Source: Actinomyces qiguomingii
GTDB taxonomy: Bacteria > Actinomycetota > Actinomycetes > Actinomycetales > Actinomycetaceae
Length of the DNA: 64,000 nucleotides
Reading direction: 5' to 3'
Assembly: GCF_004102025.1 (NCBI RefSeq)
Contig: NZ_CP025228.1
Coordinates: 3,534,001 to 3,598,000, forward strand
The notes below the pieces were generated by a model that was not told the DNA's origin, made no database searches, and was given only the letters and a program-made list of their open reading frames with translations. A program made the translations under genes and the position numbers. Positions 57,234-64,000 of the stretch are shown piece after piece. Each line of letters begins with the position of its first letter. Within the stretch, counting starts at the first letter, position 1.

Positions 57234-57847
57234 AACTCTCCTCTGCAAGTGAAAGCCGCGGCAGCCAGCTGCACACCGATTGCCACAGGACCACCAAGTG
57301 CCTTGACCGCGGAAGCGCCGAGAATCTTCGCAACAGTCTTAGCCGTCAGTCCCCAGTTCCAAGCCTTGATACCCGTCTTAATGGCCGCAATGAGCCCCGG
57401 GGAAGCCTTGCCAGCGGGGATTCCCAGACCCTTGAGCGCCACACAGAGAGCGAACGATCCGGCCCCCTCGGTTTGTGCTCCACCGTCACGGGCCGAACTC
57501 GTCTCGCCAGCCTCGTTCAACGCCTCGGCAAGGAGGCGGAGTTCCGGAAGGTTGCTCTCAAACCCGTCTTCAATCACGGCGCCCTCATTCACAACCAGCT
57601 TCCCATCCGCACCCATGGGGATGTAGCGGGTGAAAAGAACCTCGAGATCATCGGCGAGCTCCTCCGTCTCCGCCTCGGACAAGCCCGTGGATGTGGATTC
57701 AGAAACCGATCCGCTCCGCACGACATCGGATGAAGGAGCAGCCACAGCCATTCCCCCACATCCGATCGAGAGCGACGCGGCCAACAAGAACCCTACTACG
57801 CGTCCCGCACTCTTGACCAATATGATGATTCTCCTTAGAACGAGCAT
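57230..57847 (-). CDS. Secreted bacteriocin-like precursor
   Basis: Up to 205 residues; the start may instead be the TTG after AAGGAG about 30 nt in. Signal sequence VVGFLLAASLSIGCGGMAVA, then a hydrophilic Ser/Glu-rich middle (about 40-130), then a hydrophobic Gly/Ala-rich module from about residue 133: CVALKGLGIPAGKASPGLIA, AIKTGIKAWNWGLTAKTVAK, ILGASAVKALGGPVAIGVQL and a final FTCRGEL. One Cys at each edge of this module and its amphipathic, Lys-containing helices resemble class II-type bacteriocins released from a longer precursor. It follows the response regulator and is coupled to a small membrane protein. Confidence 0.7.
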   Translation of the reverse strand: MLVLRRIIILVKSAGRVVGFLLAASLSIGCGGMAVAAPSSDVVRSGSVSESTSTGLSEAETEELADDLEVLFTRYIPMGADGKLVVNEGAVIEDGFESNLPELRLLAEALNEAGETSSARDGGAQTEGAGSFALCVALKGLGIPAGKASPGLIAAIKTGIKAWNWGLTAKTVAKILGASAVKALGGPVAIGVQLAAAAFTCRGEL

Positions 57848-57913
57848 TCATGCGCTCATCGACCAACCTCTGGCCGATGCGATATAAGACTACGGTTCGG
57901 CCTTACGGCGGAC

Positions 57914-58011
57914 CATCGATGAATGTCAGCAACCTCGGCAACGCGCCGATGCGTCTCCTGCGGGTGGCCCATTCTGCAGCAACGCCGCTGATGCCTGGTC
58001 GGGAGCGATCA
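57914..58011. repeat. Segment shared with 52479-52575 downstream of the regulator
   Basis: About 98 bp directly after the response regulator stop, identical to the left cassette except one base. Homology between the two loci ends here and different cargo genes begin, so this marks the exchange point. Confidence 0.85.
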
Positions 58012-58743
58012 TCACGTCGGCTCGTCCTTCACCAGCCCAAGACGATTGGCCTTGACCGCGAGTTCGGTGCGGGAGGAGCAGTTCAGGGACTGCAGAATCT
58101 CAGACAGGTATGTGCGCACAGTCGACTCTGTTCGCCCGGCCTGCGCCGCCACCTGGCGGTTGCTCAGTCCTCGCGCCACCAGGTGGAAAATCTCCGCATG
58201 GCGGGGAGACAACGCTTCAACACCACGGATGAACTCGGCGCCGGCCTCCCGCTCCGCAGCCCGCCGTCGCAAGCCCTGCGCCGCGACTTCCAGTGGCTCC
58301 GGGCCCAGAACCGTCCTGCCCGCCACCGCATCGCGCACACCGGCGATGATCTGCTCAATGTCCATGTCCTTAGTGAGGAAGCCGCGCACCCCCGCCCCCA
58401 GAGCCTCCTCCAGACGGGTTCTCTCCTCGAAGGCAGTCAGCATGACCACGACGACGTCGGGATGTCGGGACGCGATCGCCCTAGCCGCCTCCACGCCGTC
58501 CATCCGAGGCATCTCCACGTCCACCAGGGCCACATCCACACGGTGCAGATCGAGTTCACGCAATATGGCAAATCCATCCTCCACGGCGGCCACGAGTTCT
58601 ATACCCGGCTCCCGGGAGAGCATGTCCGCGTAGCCCTCACGCACAAGAGCATTGTCCTCGGCCAGCAGCACGCGCAAAGGGGCACCCCGTGAGGCCGATG
58701 CAACGCCGGATGAAGCGGCCATGCCGCCAGTTGCTGGAGTCAT
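58012..58743 (-). CDS. NarL/LuxR-type response regulator
   Basis: 243 residues. Receiver domain about residues 23-140 with Asp30 in LLAEDNALVREGYADML, phospho-acceptor Asp75 in VALVDVEMPRMDGVEAA, then VVMLTAFEE and FLTKDMDI. LuxR-type helix-turn-helix about 175-235 (ALSPRHAEIFHLVARGLSNR then QVAAQAGRTESTVRTYLSEI). Start overlaps the kinase stop (ATGA). Expected to control the peptide and precursor genes; the same regulator end is found in the left cassette. Confidence 0.93.
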   Translation of the reverse strand: MTPATGGMAASSGVASASRGAPLRVLLAEDNALVREGYADMLSREPGIELVAAVEDGFAILRELDLHRVDVALVDVEMPRMDGVEAARAIASRHPDVVVVMLTAFEERTRLEEALGAGVRGFLTKDMDIEQIIAGVRDAVAGRTVLGPEPLEVAAQGLRRRAAEREAGAEFIRGVEALSPRHAEIFHLVARGLSNRQVAAQAGRTESTVRTYLSEILQSLNCSSRTELAVKANRLGLVKDEPT

Positions 58744-59948
58744 CGGTGCTCTCCAATCTGGGAGGTATCAGGCGCCCCGTAATCGACCTGAGCACGCGAG
58801 CGCACTGGAACGGTCGCTCCCACCAGCCAACGATCACCTGCGGGTCCGTAGACCACCTTGCCACCGAAGCGCGCCGCACGCATGGCCAGACCACTGAGGC
58901 CGGTGCCTCCGCTCAGGCCGCGCCGCCGCATCGTCTCCGCGCTGTCCGACCGGGTCTGGCCAGCACCCCTCGCAGACGAAACTTCGAGCGCAACCCGCCC
59001 CTCAACCCGTTCAACCTCCACACGCACCATTGATCCATCCGGCGCATACTTGAGCGCATTGACGGCGCCCTCCCGCAGTACCAGCGCGAGGAGTCGTCGC
59101 GCCGGCAATTCAACACCGCGCAGCAGCTCCTCCCAAGGCATGGAGGCATCCACTTCGAGTCCCAGCCCTCTTGATTCCAGCATCCGGCGGCATTCCGCCA
59201 CTGTCGCGGCCAGATCCACTTGCTCGTCTCGAAGCGCCGAACTCGATTGGCGCAGTCCCTCCATGATCCCCCGCAGGTGCACCATGGCCTGCTGCCCCGC
59301 CTCCACCATGGCACGCGCACGGTCCCGCTCGGAACCAGCGGGCAGATCCTGGGAGAGGTTCTGCCCGGTGACCACGACCTGCGCCAGATCTGTCGCGATT
59401 GAGTCATGCAGTGCCAGGGCGATCTCGGAGCGCACCCGCAGCTCCTCGTTCTCAAACTCCAAGCGCAACCTGGCCTCCCGCTCCGCCAGTTCAGCGAGCC
59501 TGTGTTCGTACTGCCGCAACGCCATGCCGACAATCACGGCGATCGACATCAACAACGCCTGCGCTTGTAGGAACCACCCGGGGTCTTCAGCAGAAGCAGT
59601 GCCGATCAGCGTATGTGCTACGACGGCGCCCGCTACGGCAGCATCCCAGCGTCGGGACAACCAATCCACCACTACAAGCGGCAACGCGATGGAAGCCACC
59701 CCAACGCCCGCTGACAGTATCTCATCTGCGATACTACAAACTATGACTAATACCCCGGCAGTCCTCGGGTACCATCCCAGCAACACGGCGCCTGAACCCA
59801 TCAGAACCGTCAGCGTCACCCAGAGCACTATAGGCGTATTACCAGCCCAGGTGTCCGCGTCAAAAACAATAAAGCCTGCGCCTAGAGCGATGTAGGCGAT
59901 CCTCTTCCCGAGTGACGTCCTACGACCGATTTCCGGAGGCATGCACAT
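58740..59948 (-). CDS. NarL-type sensor histidine kinase
   Basis: 402 residues from the ATG at 59948, overlapping the stop of the small peptide gene (TGATG). About four to six N-terminal hydrophobic segments (residues 12-150) form the sensor; a coiled linker (HRLAELAEREARLRLEFENE) leads to the HisKA_3 box with His in ALALHDSIATDLAQVV; the ATPase domain shows LREGAVNALKYAPDGSMVRV (N box) and GGTGLSGLAMRAARFGG (G box). Many membrane passes and no extracellular domain fit sensing of a small peptide at the membrane, as in peptide quorum-sensing kinases. Confidence 0.92.
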   Translation of the reverse strand: MCMPPEIGRRTSLGKRIAYIALGAGFIVFDADTWAGNTPIVLWVTLTVLMGSGAVLLGWYPRTAGVLVIVCSIADEILSAGVGVASIALPLVVVDWLSRRWDAAVAGAVVAHTLIGTASAEDPGWFLQAQALLMSIAVIVGMALRQYEHRLAELAEREARLRLEFENEELRVRSEIALALHDSIATDLAQVVVTGQNLSQDLPAGSERDRARAMVEAGQQAMVHLRGIMEGLRQSSSALRDEQVDLAATVAECRRMLESRGLGLEVDASMPWEELLRGVELPARRLLALVLREGAVNALKYAPDGSMVRVEVERVEGRVALEVSSARGAGQTRSDSAETMRRRGLSGGTGLSGLAMRAARFGGKVVYGPAGDRWLVGATVPVRSRAQVDYGAPDTSQIGEHR

Positions 59949-60154
59949 CACCGTCGGCGCTCGCAGCAGGAGGGGAACAGCAAACATAGTGCAATGCGAC
60001 CGCCATCGGCATCACCTCCCGAGGAGTACGTCACCCGCCCTGTCGATGCTTCCAGAACGGTCGACGTCTCCGCCAGCTCAGCCGTCGCCTGTGGTACCGC
60101 GCCTCCCGCCAGTGCCGCCACCAGCAGCATCCCGGCCGTTACTCGCTTCATCAT
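59948..60154 (-). CDS. Small exported Cys-containing peptide coupled to kinase (candidate signal)
   Basis: 68 residues from ATG at 60154 (or the next ATG). Signal peptide MMKRVTAGMLLVAALAGGAV then PQATA, a likely cleavage site; mature part about 44 residues, ELAETSTVLEASTGRVTYSS then GGDADGGRIALCLLFPSCCE and RRR. The Gly-Gly-Asp-Ala-Asp-Gly-Gly stretch could be a processing site and the CLLFPSCC segment a small cyclised or modified product. Its stop overlaps the kinase start. Position and layout suggest the autoinducer of the kinase; no family recognised. Ribosome site is weak. Confidence 0.6.
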   Translation of the reverse strand: MMKRVTAGMLLVAALAGGAVPQATAELAETSTVLEASTGRVTYSSGGDADGGRIALCLLFPSCCERRR

Positions 60155-60320
60155 GGTGCGCCCCGTCCGTCTCAGCATTGACGACTATCCCGGGGCATTC
60201 TCTCTCGCGCCCGGCCGCGGCACCACCGACGAATGTAGGTGTGTGCATCCGTTGGCGGCCGCGGCCCATCGCGTCGGCGAGACCCGGCCGTCACGGGCAG
60301 GCCCTCCCGGCCAAGAATGG

Positions 60321-60479
60321 TTACCAGCGCACCTGCACGGCGCTGACGATCCCCGCATCGACACCCTCGACGAACCCTCGGGAGGCCGAGCCGATCAAGA
60401 GCTGACGCAATCCCAGCCCGCAGGCGAGCGCGATCAGCACAGCAAGAGCAACCAGCAAGGTGGAACGTCGGCGAGACAT
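60321..60479 (-). CDS. 52-residue single-helix membrane peptide
   Basis: ATG at 60479 after GGAGG; MSRRRSTLLVALAVLIALAC then GLGLRQLLIGSASRGFVEGV and DAGIVSAVQVRW, TAA at 60321. One N-terminal helix preceded by three Arg. Same strand and about 166 nt upstream of the candidate signal peptide, so possibly first gene of the peptide-kinase-regulator operon. Could be an exported peptide with uncleaved signal, or an accessory membrane subunit. Unknown family. Confidence 0.6.
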   Translation of the reverse strand: MSRRRSTLLVALAVLIALACGLGLRQLLIGSASRGFVEGVDAGIVSAVQVRW

Positions 60480-60651
60480 CGGTCCTCCATGGAATGTGCT
60501 GAGTTGCCGGACAATAACTCAGCGGCGACATTACGGCTCAACCATGATTACCCTCTCGGCACAGCCGAACAACCGTCGCAGGTAGGAGATCCGCAGTCAG
60601 CATCCCCTACTCGCGCACGACCCGCAAAGAGCTCGATCCAACCGGCCGCCA

Positions 60652-60696
60652 ATGGTTGTGGCCCCGACACCGCACCGGTGCCGGGGCCACAACCAT
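60652..60696 (-). terminator. Terminator hairpin after fba
   Basis: ATGGTTGTGGCCCCG (60652-60666) pairs perfectly with 60682-60696 (15 bp), with ACAC/GTG closing further in; about 110 nt past the fba stop. Confidence 0.75.
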
Positions 60697-60807
60697 ATTC
60701 ACGCCATACCGGGAGGCTCGCGCACCTGCCTACAGGCGTCTCGAGCAGCCGGACTGAAGCGAGAGTGACGACGCCGCGCCGGGCAAACGCCCTCGCCGTC
60801 GGACCGA

Positions 60808-61857
60808 TCAGCGCTTGGCGGAGCCGACGGAGCCGAGACGCTCGCAGGCCTCGACCACGCGGGCGGCCATGCCCTCCTCGGCGGCCTTGCCCCAGGCACG
60901 CGGGTCGTAGGTCTTCTTGTTGCCGACCTCACCGTCGATCTTGAGCACGCCGTCGTAGTTCTTGAGCATGTGGTCCACAACCGGGCGGGTAAAGGCGTAC
61001 TGGGTGTCGGTGTCTACGTTCATCTTGATGACGCCGTTGCGCACCGCGGTGGCGATCTCCTCGTCGGTGGAACCGGAGCCACCGTGCATGACCAGGTCGA
61101 AGGGGGAGCTGGTGTCCCCGACCTTGGTGGACAGGCGGTCGCCCAGGCGGGCGGCGACATCCTTCTGGATGTCGCCGAGGATCTCCGGGCGCAGCTTGAC
61201 ATGCCCAGGCTTGTAGGAGCCGTGCACGTTACCGAAGGTCAGGGCGGTGATGTAGCGGCCGTTCTCACCCAGGCCGAGAGCCTCGATGGCGCGCCAGGCG
61301 TCGTCGGCCGTGGTGTAGAGGTTGGCGTTCTCGTCGCCGGAGATGCCGTCCTCCTCACCGCCGACGGCGCCGATCTCGATCTCCAGGATCGTGTTGGCGG
61401 CCTTGGCGCGCGCCAGCATGTCCACGGCAATCTCAATGTTGTCGTCCAGGGACTCGGCCGACCCGTCCCACATGTGGGAGTTGAACATCGGCTGCTCGCC
61501 GCGCTTGACCTGCTCGGCCTCGATCTCCAGCAGCGGGAGGATCCAGGGCTCGAGCATCTTCTTGGGGCAGTGGTCGGTGTGCAGGCCGATCACGCCCGGG
61601 TAGAGGTCACCGACGGCGCGGGCATAGGCCGCGAAGGCGATGGACCCCTTCACGCGGTCGAGACGGGAGGATCCGGACCAGTAGGCGGCGCCGCCGTTGG
61701 AGATCTGGACGATTCCGTCAGACTCGGCGTCGGCGAAACCCTTGAGTGCCGCAGACAGGGTCTGCGAGGAAGTGACGTTGATCGCGGGGATGGCGTACTT
61801 GCCGGCCTTGGCGCGGTCAAGCATGTCGGCATAGGACTCCGGGGTTGCAATGGCCAC
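60808..61857 (-). CDS. fba: Class II fructose-bisphosphate aldolase
   Basis: 349 residues, the actinobacterial class IIA length. Zinc ligands and active site seen as GLHTDHCPKK, EIEIGAVGGEEDG, ALTFGNVHGSYKPG and VMHGGSGSTDEEI; KMNVDTDTQYAF near the end binds phosphate. Cleaves fructose 1,6-bisphosphate to DHAP and G3P. Monocistronic, with a strong hairpin after it. Confidence 0.97.
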   Translation of the reverse strand: MAIATPESYADMLDRAKAGKYAIPAINVTSSQTLSAALKGFADAESDGIVQISNGGAAYWSGSSRLDRVKGSIAFAAYARAVGDLYPGVIGLHTDHCPKKMLEPWILPLLEIEAEQVKRGEQPMFNSHMWDGSAESLDDNIEIAVDMLARAKAANTILEIEIGAVGGEEDGISGDENANLYTTADDAWRAIEALGLGENGRYITALTFGNVHGSYKPGHVKLRPEILGDIQKDVAARLGDRLSTKVGDTSSPFDLVMHGGSGSTDEEIATAVRNGVIKMNVDTDTQYAFTRPVVDHMLKNYDGVLKIDGEVGNKKTYDPRAWGKAAEEGMAARVVEACERLGSVGSAKR

Positions 61858-62009
61858 TGGGTGCCTCCTGATGAAAGTGAATAGTCAGTGGTGCACCGCT
61901 GATTCTGTCACGGATTCACGCCCGCGTGAACCGGATCATGGTCCCGGTTCGCGGCAGGAGGCCGGCAGCCGTCCCACCGGAGCCCCCCGTTCACCCGTGG
62001 CGATTAGGG

Positions 62010-62036
62010 TTAGCACTCTCAAGGTGAGAGTGCCAA
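62010..62036 (+). promoter_or_regulatory. CIRCE operator upstream of hsp20
   Basis: TTAGCACTC-N9-GAGTGCCAA, a canonical HrcA operator with a single change in the right arm, 83 bp before the hsp20 start. Confidence 0.92.
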
Positions 62037-62119
62037 AATTGAGTTAGCCGGGAGCGGCGCGCACGCCCCTGACTCGGCTCTCGGAGACGCCGAGGCCGTA
62101 ACCACTGGAGGTGGTTTAC

Positions 62120-62557
62120 ATGGCAACAACATCCTTCGACCCGTTCCGCGACCTGGACCGCTGGCTGAGCGGCGGCATGGTACGCACCCCCGCGTCCGTG
62201 GGCATGCCCCTGGACCTGTTCCGCCAGGGCGAGTCCTTCGTAGCCCGCATCGACCTACCCGGCGTTGACCCCGCCACGATCGACGTCGACGTCGAGGACC
62301 GCACCCTGACCGTGCGCGCCGAGCGCCCGGCTCACGAGGCCGCGGACGTGCAGTGGCTCGCACACGAGCGTCCGACCGGGACCTTCGCCCGGCAGCTCAC
62401 GCTCGGCCACGGGCTCGCACTGGACCGCATCTCCGCCCAGTACACCGACGGCGTGCTCACGCTCACAATTCCGGTGGCCGAGGAGGCCAAGCCGCGCAAG
62501 ATCGAGGTCACGCACGCCTCGGCCAAGCACCCGGTCATCGAGGCCGAGCAGAACTGA
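62120..62557 (+). CDS. hsp20: Small heat shock protein, Hsp20/alpha-crystallin
   Basis: 145 residues from ATG at 62120 (GGAGG eight nt upstream). Short N-terminal arm TSFDPFRDLDRWLSG; alpha-crystallin domain from about residue 38 (FVARIDLPGVDPATIDVDVE) to the typical A-x-x-x-n-G-v-L motif here AQYTDGVLTLTIP; C-terminal KPRKIEV carries the usual IXV-like anchor. ATP-independent holdase for unfolding proteins. HrcA control through the CIRCE element is well supported. Confidence 0.95.
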   Translation: MATTSFDPFRDLDRWLSGGMVRTPASVGMPLDLFRQGESFVARIDLPGVDPATIDVDVEDRTLTVRAERPAHEAADVQWLAHERPTGTFARQLTLGHGLALDRISAQYTDGVLTLTIPVAEEAKPRKIEVTHASAKHPVIEAEQN

Positions 62558-62567
62558 CGGCGGCGCC

Positions 62568-62605
62568 GGGACGAGCCCCGCCGCCATCCCGGCCGGGCTC
62601 GTCCC
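62568..62605 (+). terminator. Terminator hairpin after hsp20
   Basis: GGGACGAGCCC (62568-62578) pairs with 62595-62605, loop 16 nt, 11 nt after the stop. Confidence 0.7.
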
Positions 62606-62648
62606 AGCCCGGGCATGTCCACTTGCTCACCACCGGGCCCGTATCCGC

Positions 62649-63419
62649 TCAGTCGGGTGCGGGCCCGGCGTGTTGCAGAATCCACGCGTGCATGGCGACG
62701 GCGGCCGCCGCGGCCACGTTGATGGAGCGGGTGGATCCGTACTGGCCGATCCGCAGTACCCGGGAGCAGCGCGCCAGCAGCGCGGGACTGATCCCCTCCC
62801 CCTCGGAGCCGAACAACATCAGGCAGCGCTCCGGTAAGGCCGCCTCCTCCAGCAGCTCCGCCCGCGGGCCGTTGTCGATGCCGATGACTTCATAGCCGAC
62901 GTCGTCCGCCCATTCCAGCAGCGCGTCGGGTTCAGCGTGGTGGCGCACATCCAGGTAGCGGTTGGTGACCATGGCACCGCGCTTGTTCCAGCGGCGCCGC
63001 CCGATAATGTGCACGGCCGAGACATTGAAGGCATTGGCTGTACGCACGATCGAGCCGATGTTCAGGTCCTGGGAGACGTTCTCCACGGCCACGTGCAATG
63101 CATGCGCGCGTGAAGCCAGATCCGCGCGGATCGCTTCCATGGTCCAGTAACGGTAGCGGTCTACCACGTTGCGGCGGTCACCGTCGGCCAGCAGCTCCGG
63201 GTCGTAGCGAAGGTCATCGGGCCAAGCGCCCGGTCCGCCGGGCCAGGGGCCAACCCCGACCTCGCGCGGCGCGCGCTCATTAGTCCACGCGTGCGGCTCG
63301 GGCTGCTTCTGGCGGTCGGCGGCCTCGCGGACGTCCATGATGTCCGGGATGTCCGGGATGTCCGGATCGGAGCCGAAGGCGTTACCCGCACACCGCTTAC
63401 CTCGATAACCCGACATCAT
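62649..63419 (-). CDS. SpoU/TrmH-family RNA 2'-O-methyltransferase
   Basis: 256 residues. SPOUT knot motifs are all present: motif 1 NVSQDLNIGSIVRTANAFNV, motif 2 RCLMLFGSEGEGISPAL, motif 3 VLRIGQYGSTRSINVAAAAA. The N-terminal 85 residues are a hydrophilic extension with a PDI-PDI-PDI repeat encoded by a 9-bp tandem repeat (near 63336-63362). Uses SAM to methylate ribose in tRNA or rRNA; target not assignable. ATG at 63419 or 63416 follows AGGGGG. Confidence 0.9.
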   Translation of the reverse strand: MMSGYRGKRCAGNAFGSDPDIPDIPDIMDVREAADRQKQPEPHAWTNERAPREVGVGPWPGGPGAWPDDLRYDPELLADGDRRNVVDRYRYWTMEAIRADLASRAHALHVAVENVSQDLNIGSIVRTANAFNVSAVHIIGRRRWNKRGAMVTNRYLDVRHHAEPDALLEWADDVGYEVIGIDNGPRAELLEEAALPERCLMLFGSEGEGISPALLARCSRVLRIGQYGSTRSINVAAAAAVAMHAWILQHAGPAPD

Positions 63420-63506
63420 CTGCCCCCTGCCAGTACGCGACGTACGACCACCTCCACGATCGCACCTGCGGTAGCTTAATGGGCTCCTCCAGTTTCAAGG
63501 GCGTCG

Positions 63507-63561
63507 AGTTCGGTCGATATAACCGTCGAGTTCGGTCGATATAACCGTCGAGTTCGGTTGG
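63507..63561 (+). repeat. 22-bp iterated intergenic repeat, locus 5 (2.5 units)
   Basis: Two identical 22-bp units starting AGTTCGGTCGATATAACC and a partial third, same orientation as locus 1. Between pyrE and the methyltransferase gene. Nothing else was recognised between 63562 and 63788. Confidence 0.9.
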
Positions 63562-63788
63562 TAGGGCCGCCAGCACACCACGAGCAGGCAGCGCATCCAG
63601 TCACCGACCAGGCCAACTTACCGACCGACATCGAGATCCCCACACCCGCGACCATCCACCCCTACACCCTTAAACCGGCTGAGCCCGAAAAGTGCCTGAC
63701 GATCGCCGACTCGCAGCTCACGAACGCCTGCTGGCCCGCTTATGCGAAGACAGTCTGCTGCGTCGGCGGCTAATTCGGGTCGGAGGCG

Positions 63789-64000
63789 TCAGTCAAGTCC
63801 CAGGTCTGCAAGTCCGAGAGCAGCGTAGTAGGGCAGGCCGGCAGCCTCAATGCGCTCACGTGCCCCGGTGGCTCGGTCTACGATCACGGCGACGGCGAGA
63901 ACCTTGGCACCCGCCTCACGCAAGGCTGCGACGGCCTCCAGGGGGGAGCCGCCGGTGGTGGAGGTGTCCTCCAGGACGACGACGTTGCGGCCGACGACGT
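63789..64000 (-). CDS. pyrE: Orotate phosphoribosyltransferase, C-terminal part
   Basis: The last 70 codons; the start is beyond the window. [20 protein letters not shown] is the PRPP-binding loop of type I phosphoribosyltransferases, followed by [20 protein letters not shown] and [20 protein letters not shown], as in PyrE, ending GLADLGLD. Makes OMP from orotate and PRPP in pyrimidine synthesis. The loop sequence [10 protein letters not shown] rather than VDDVITTG fits actinobacterial PyrE. Confidence 0.88.
   Translation of the reverse strand, partial: VVGRNVVVLEDTSTTGGSPLEAVAALREAGAKVLAVAVIVDRATGARERIEAAGLPYYAALGLADLGLD

Noticed and set aside
60172..60531. 119-codon frame overlapping the 52-residue peptide
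   Set aside because: Different frame, Arg/Cys-rich shadow composition; the shorter frame has GGAGG and a clear membrane helix.
63558..63773. 71-codon open frame between pyrE and the methyltransferase
   Set aside because: Begins in the iterated repeat and shows no signal or motif.

Overview
The window is a high-GC actinobacterial chromosome segment, most likely from Actinomyces or a close relative in Actinomycetaceae. The reasons are GTP-dependent PEP carboxykinase, the split PurS/PurQ/PurL amidotransferase, class II fructose-bisphosphate aldolase, a HrcA/CIRCE-controlled Hsp20, LppM-like and DUF6318-like envelope proteins, many apparently leaderless genes and strong GC3 bias. No rRNA or tRNA gene was seen.

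Layout. 0-13 kb: the end of a secreted 5'-nucleotidase, gdhA with a GlnR-like box, a cupin protein, a four-carbon sugar-acid catabolic cluster (GntP permease, LtnD-like dehydrogenase, OtnK-like kinase, GntR/FCD regulator), three type II toxin-antitoxin modules, an IS481-type element with a 15-bp target duplication, and a methyltransferase. 13.5-22.9 kb: two small CRISPR arrays, each with the same ~243-bp leader and no cas genes. The space between them holds a DUF6318-like lipoprotein, a PKD-domain gene split by an IS, and insertion sequences nested inside one another. 23-36.5 kb: purL; a 2H phosphoesterase, a TM2 protein and a TreT-like synthase; then purD-(membrane protein)-purC-(two membrane proteins)-purS-purQ, ending in a 5'-truncated ROK gene. 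36.6-49.3 kb: two large tandem paralogues of unknown function, nicotinamidase with a double palindromic operator, pckG, three tandem LppM-like proteins, purA, an AztD-like zinc chaperone with a Zur-like box, and a fourth toxin-antitoxin pair.

49.3-60.5 kb is the most unusual part. Two copies of one histidine kinase/response regulator cassette sit next to different secreted-peptide cargo. In the right copy a small signal-peptide-bearing Cys-containing peptide overlaps the kinase start (TGATG), followed by kinase, LuxR-type regulator, a larger secreted bacteriocin-like precursor and two paralogous small membrane proteins that could give immunity. In the left copy the kinase and regulator have been fused by an internal deletion, and a different two-Cys secreted peptide is translationally coupled to an ABC ATPase, a permease and another membrane protein. 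An IS1634-like element, itself split by an IS256-like element, lies between them. I infer a peptide-sensing, peptide-producing locus in which the cargo behind a conserved regulatory cassette is exchanged.

60.8-64 kb: class II aldolase, hsp20, a SpoU-type RNA methyltransferase and the 3' end of pyrE.

Two features recur through the window. A 22-bp unit is iterated in at least five intergenic sites. A -10-like TANNNT hexamer lies 6-7 nt before the start codon of at least ten genes, including all four antitoxins, which suggests leaderless transcripts.
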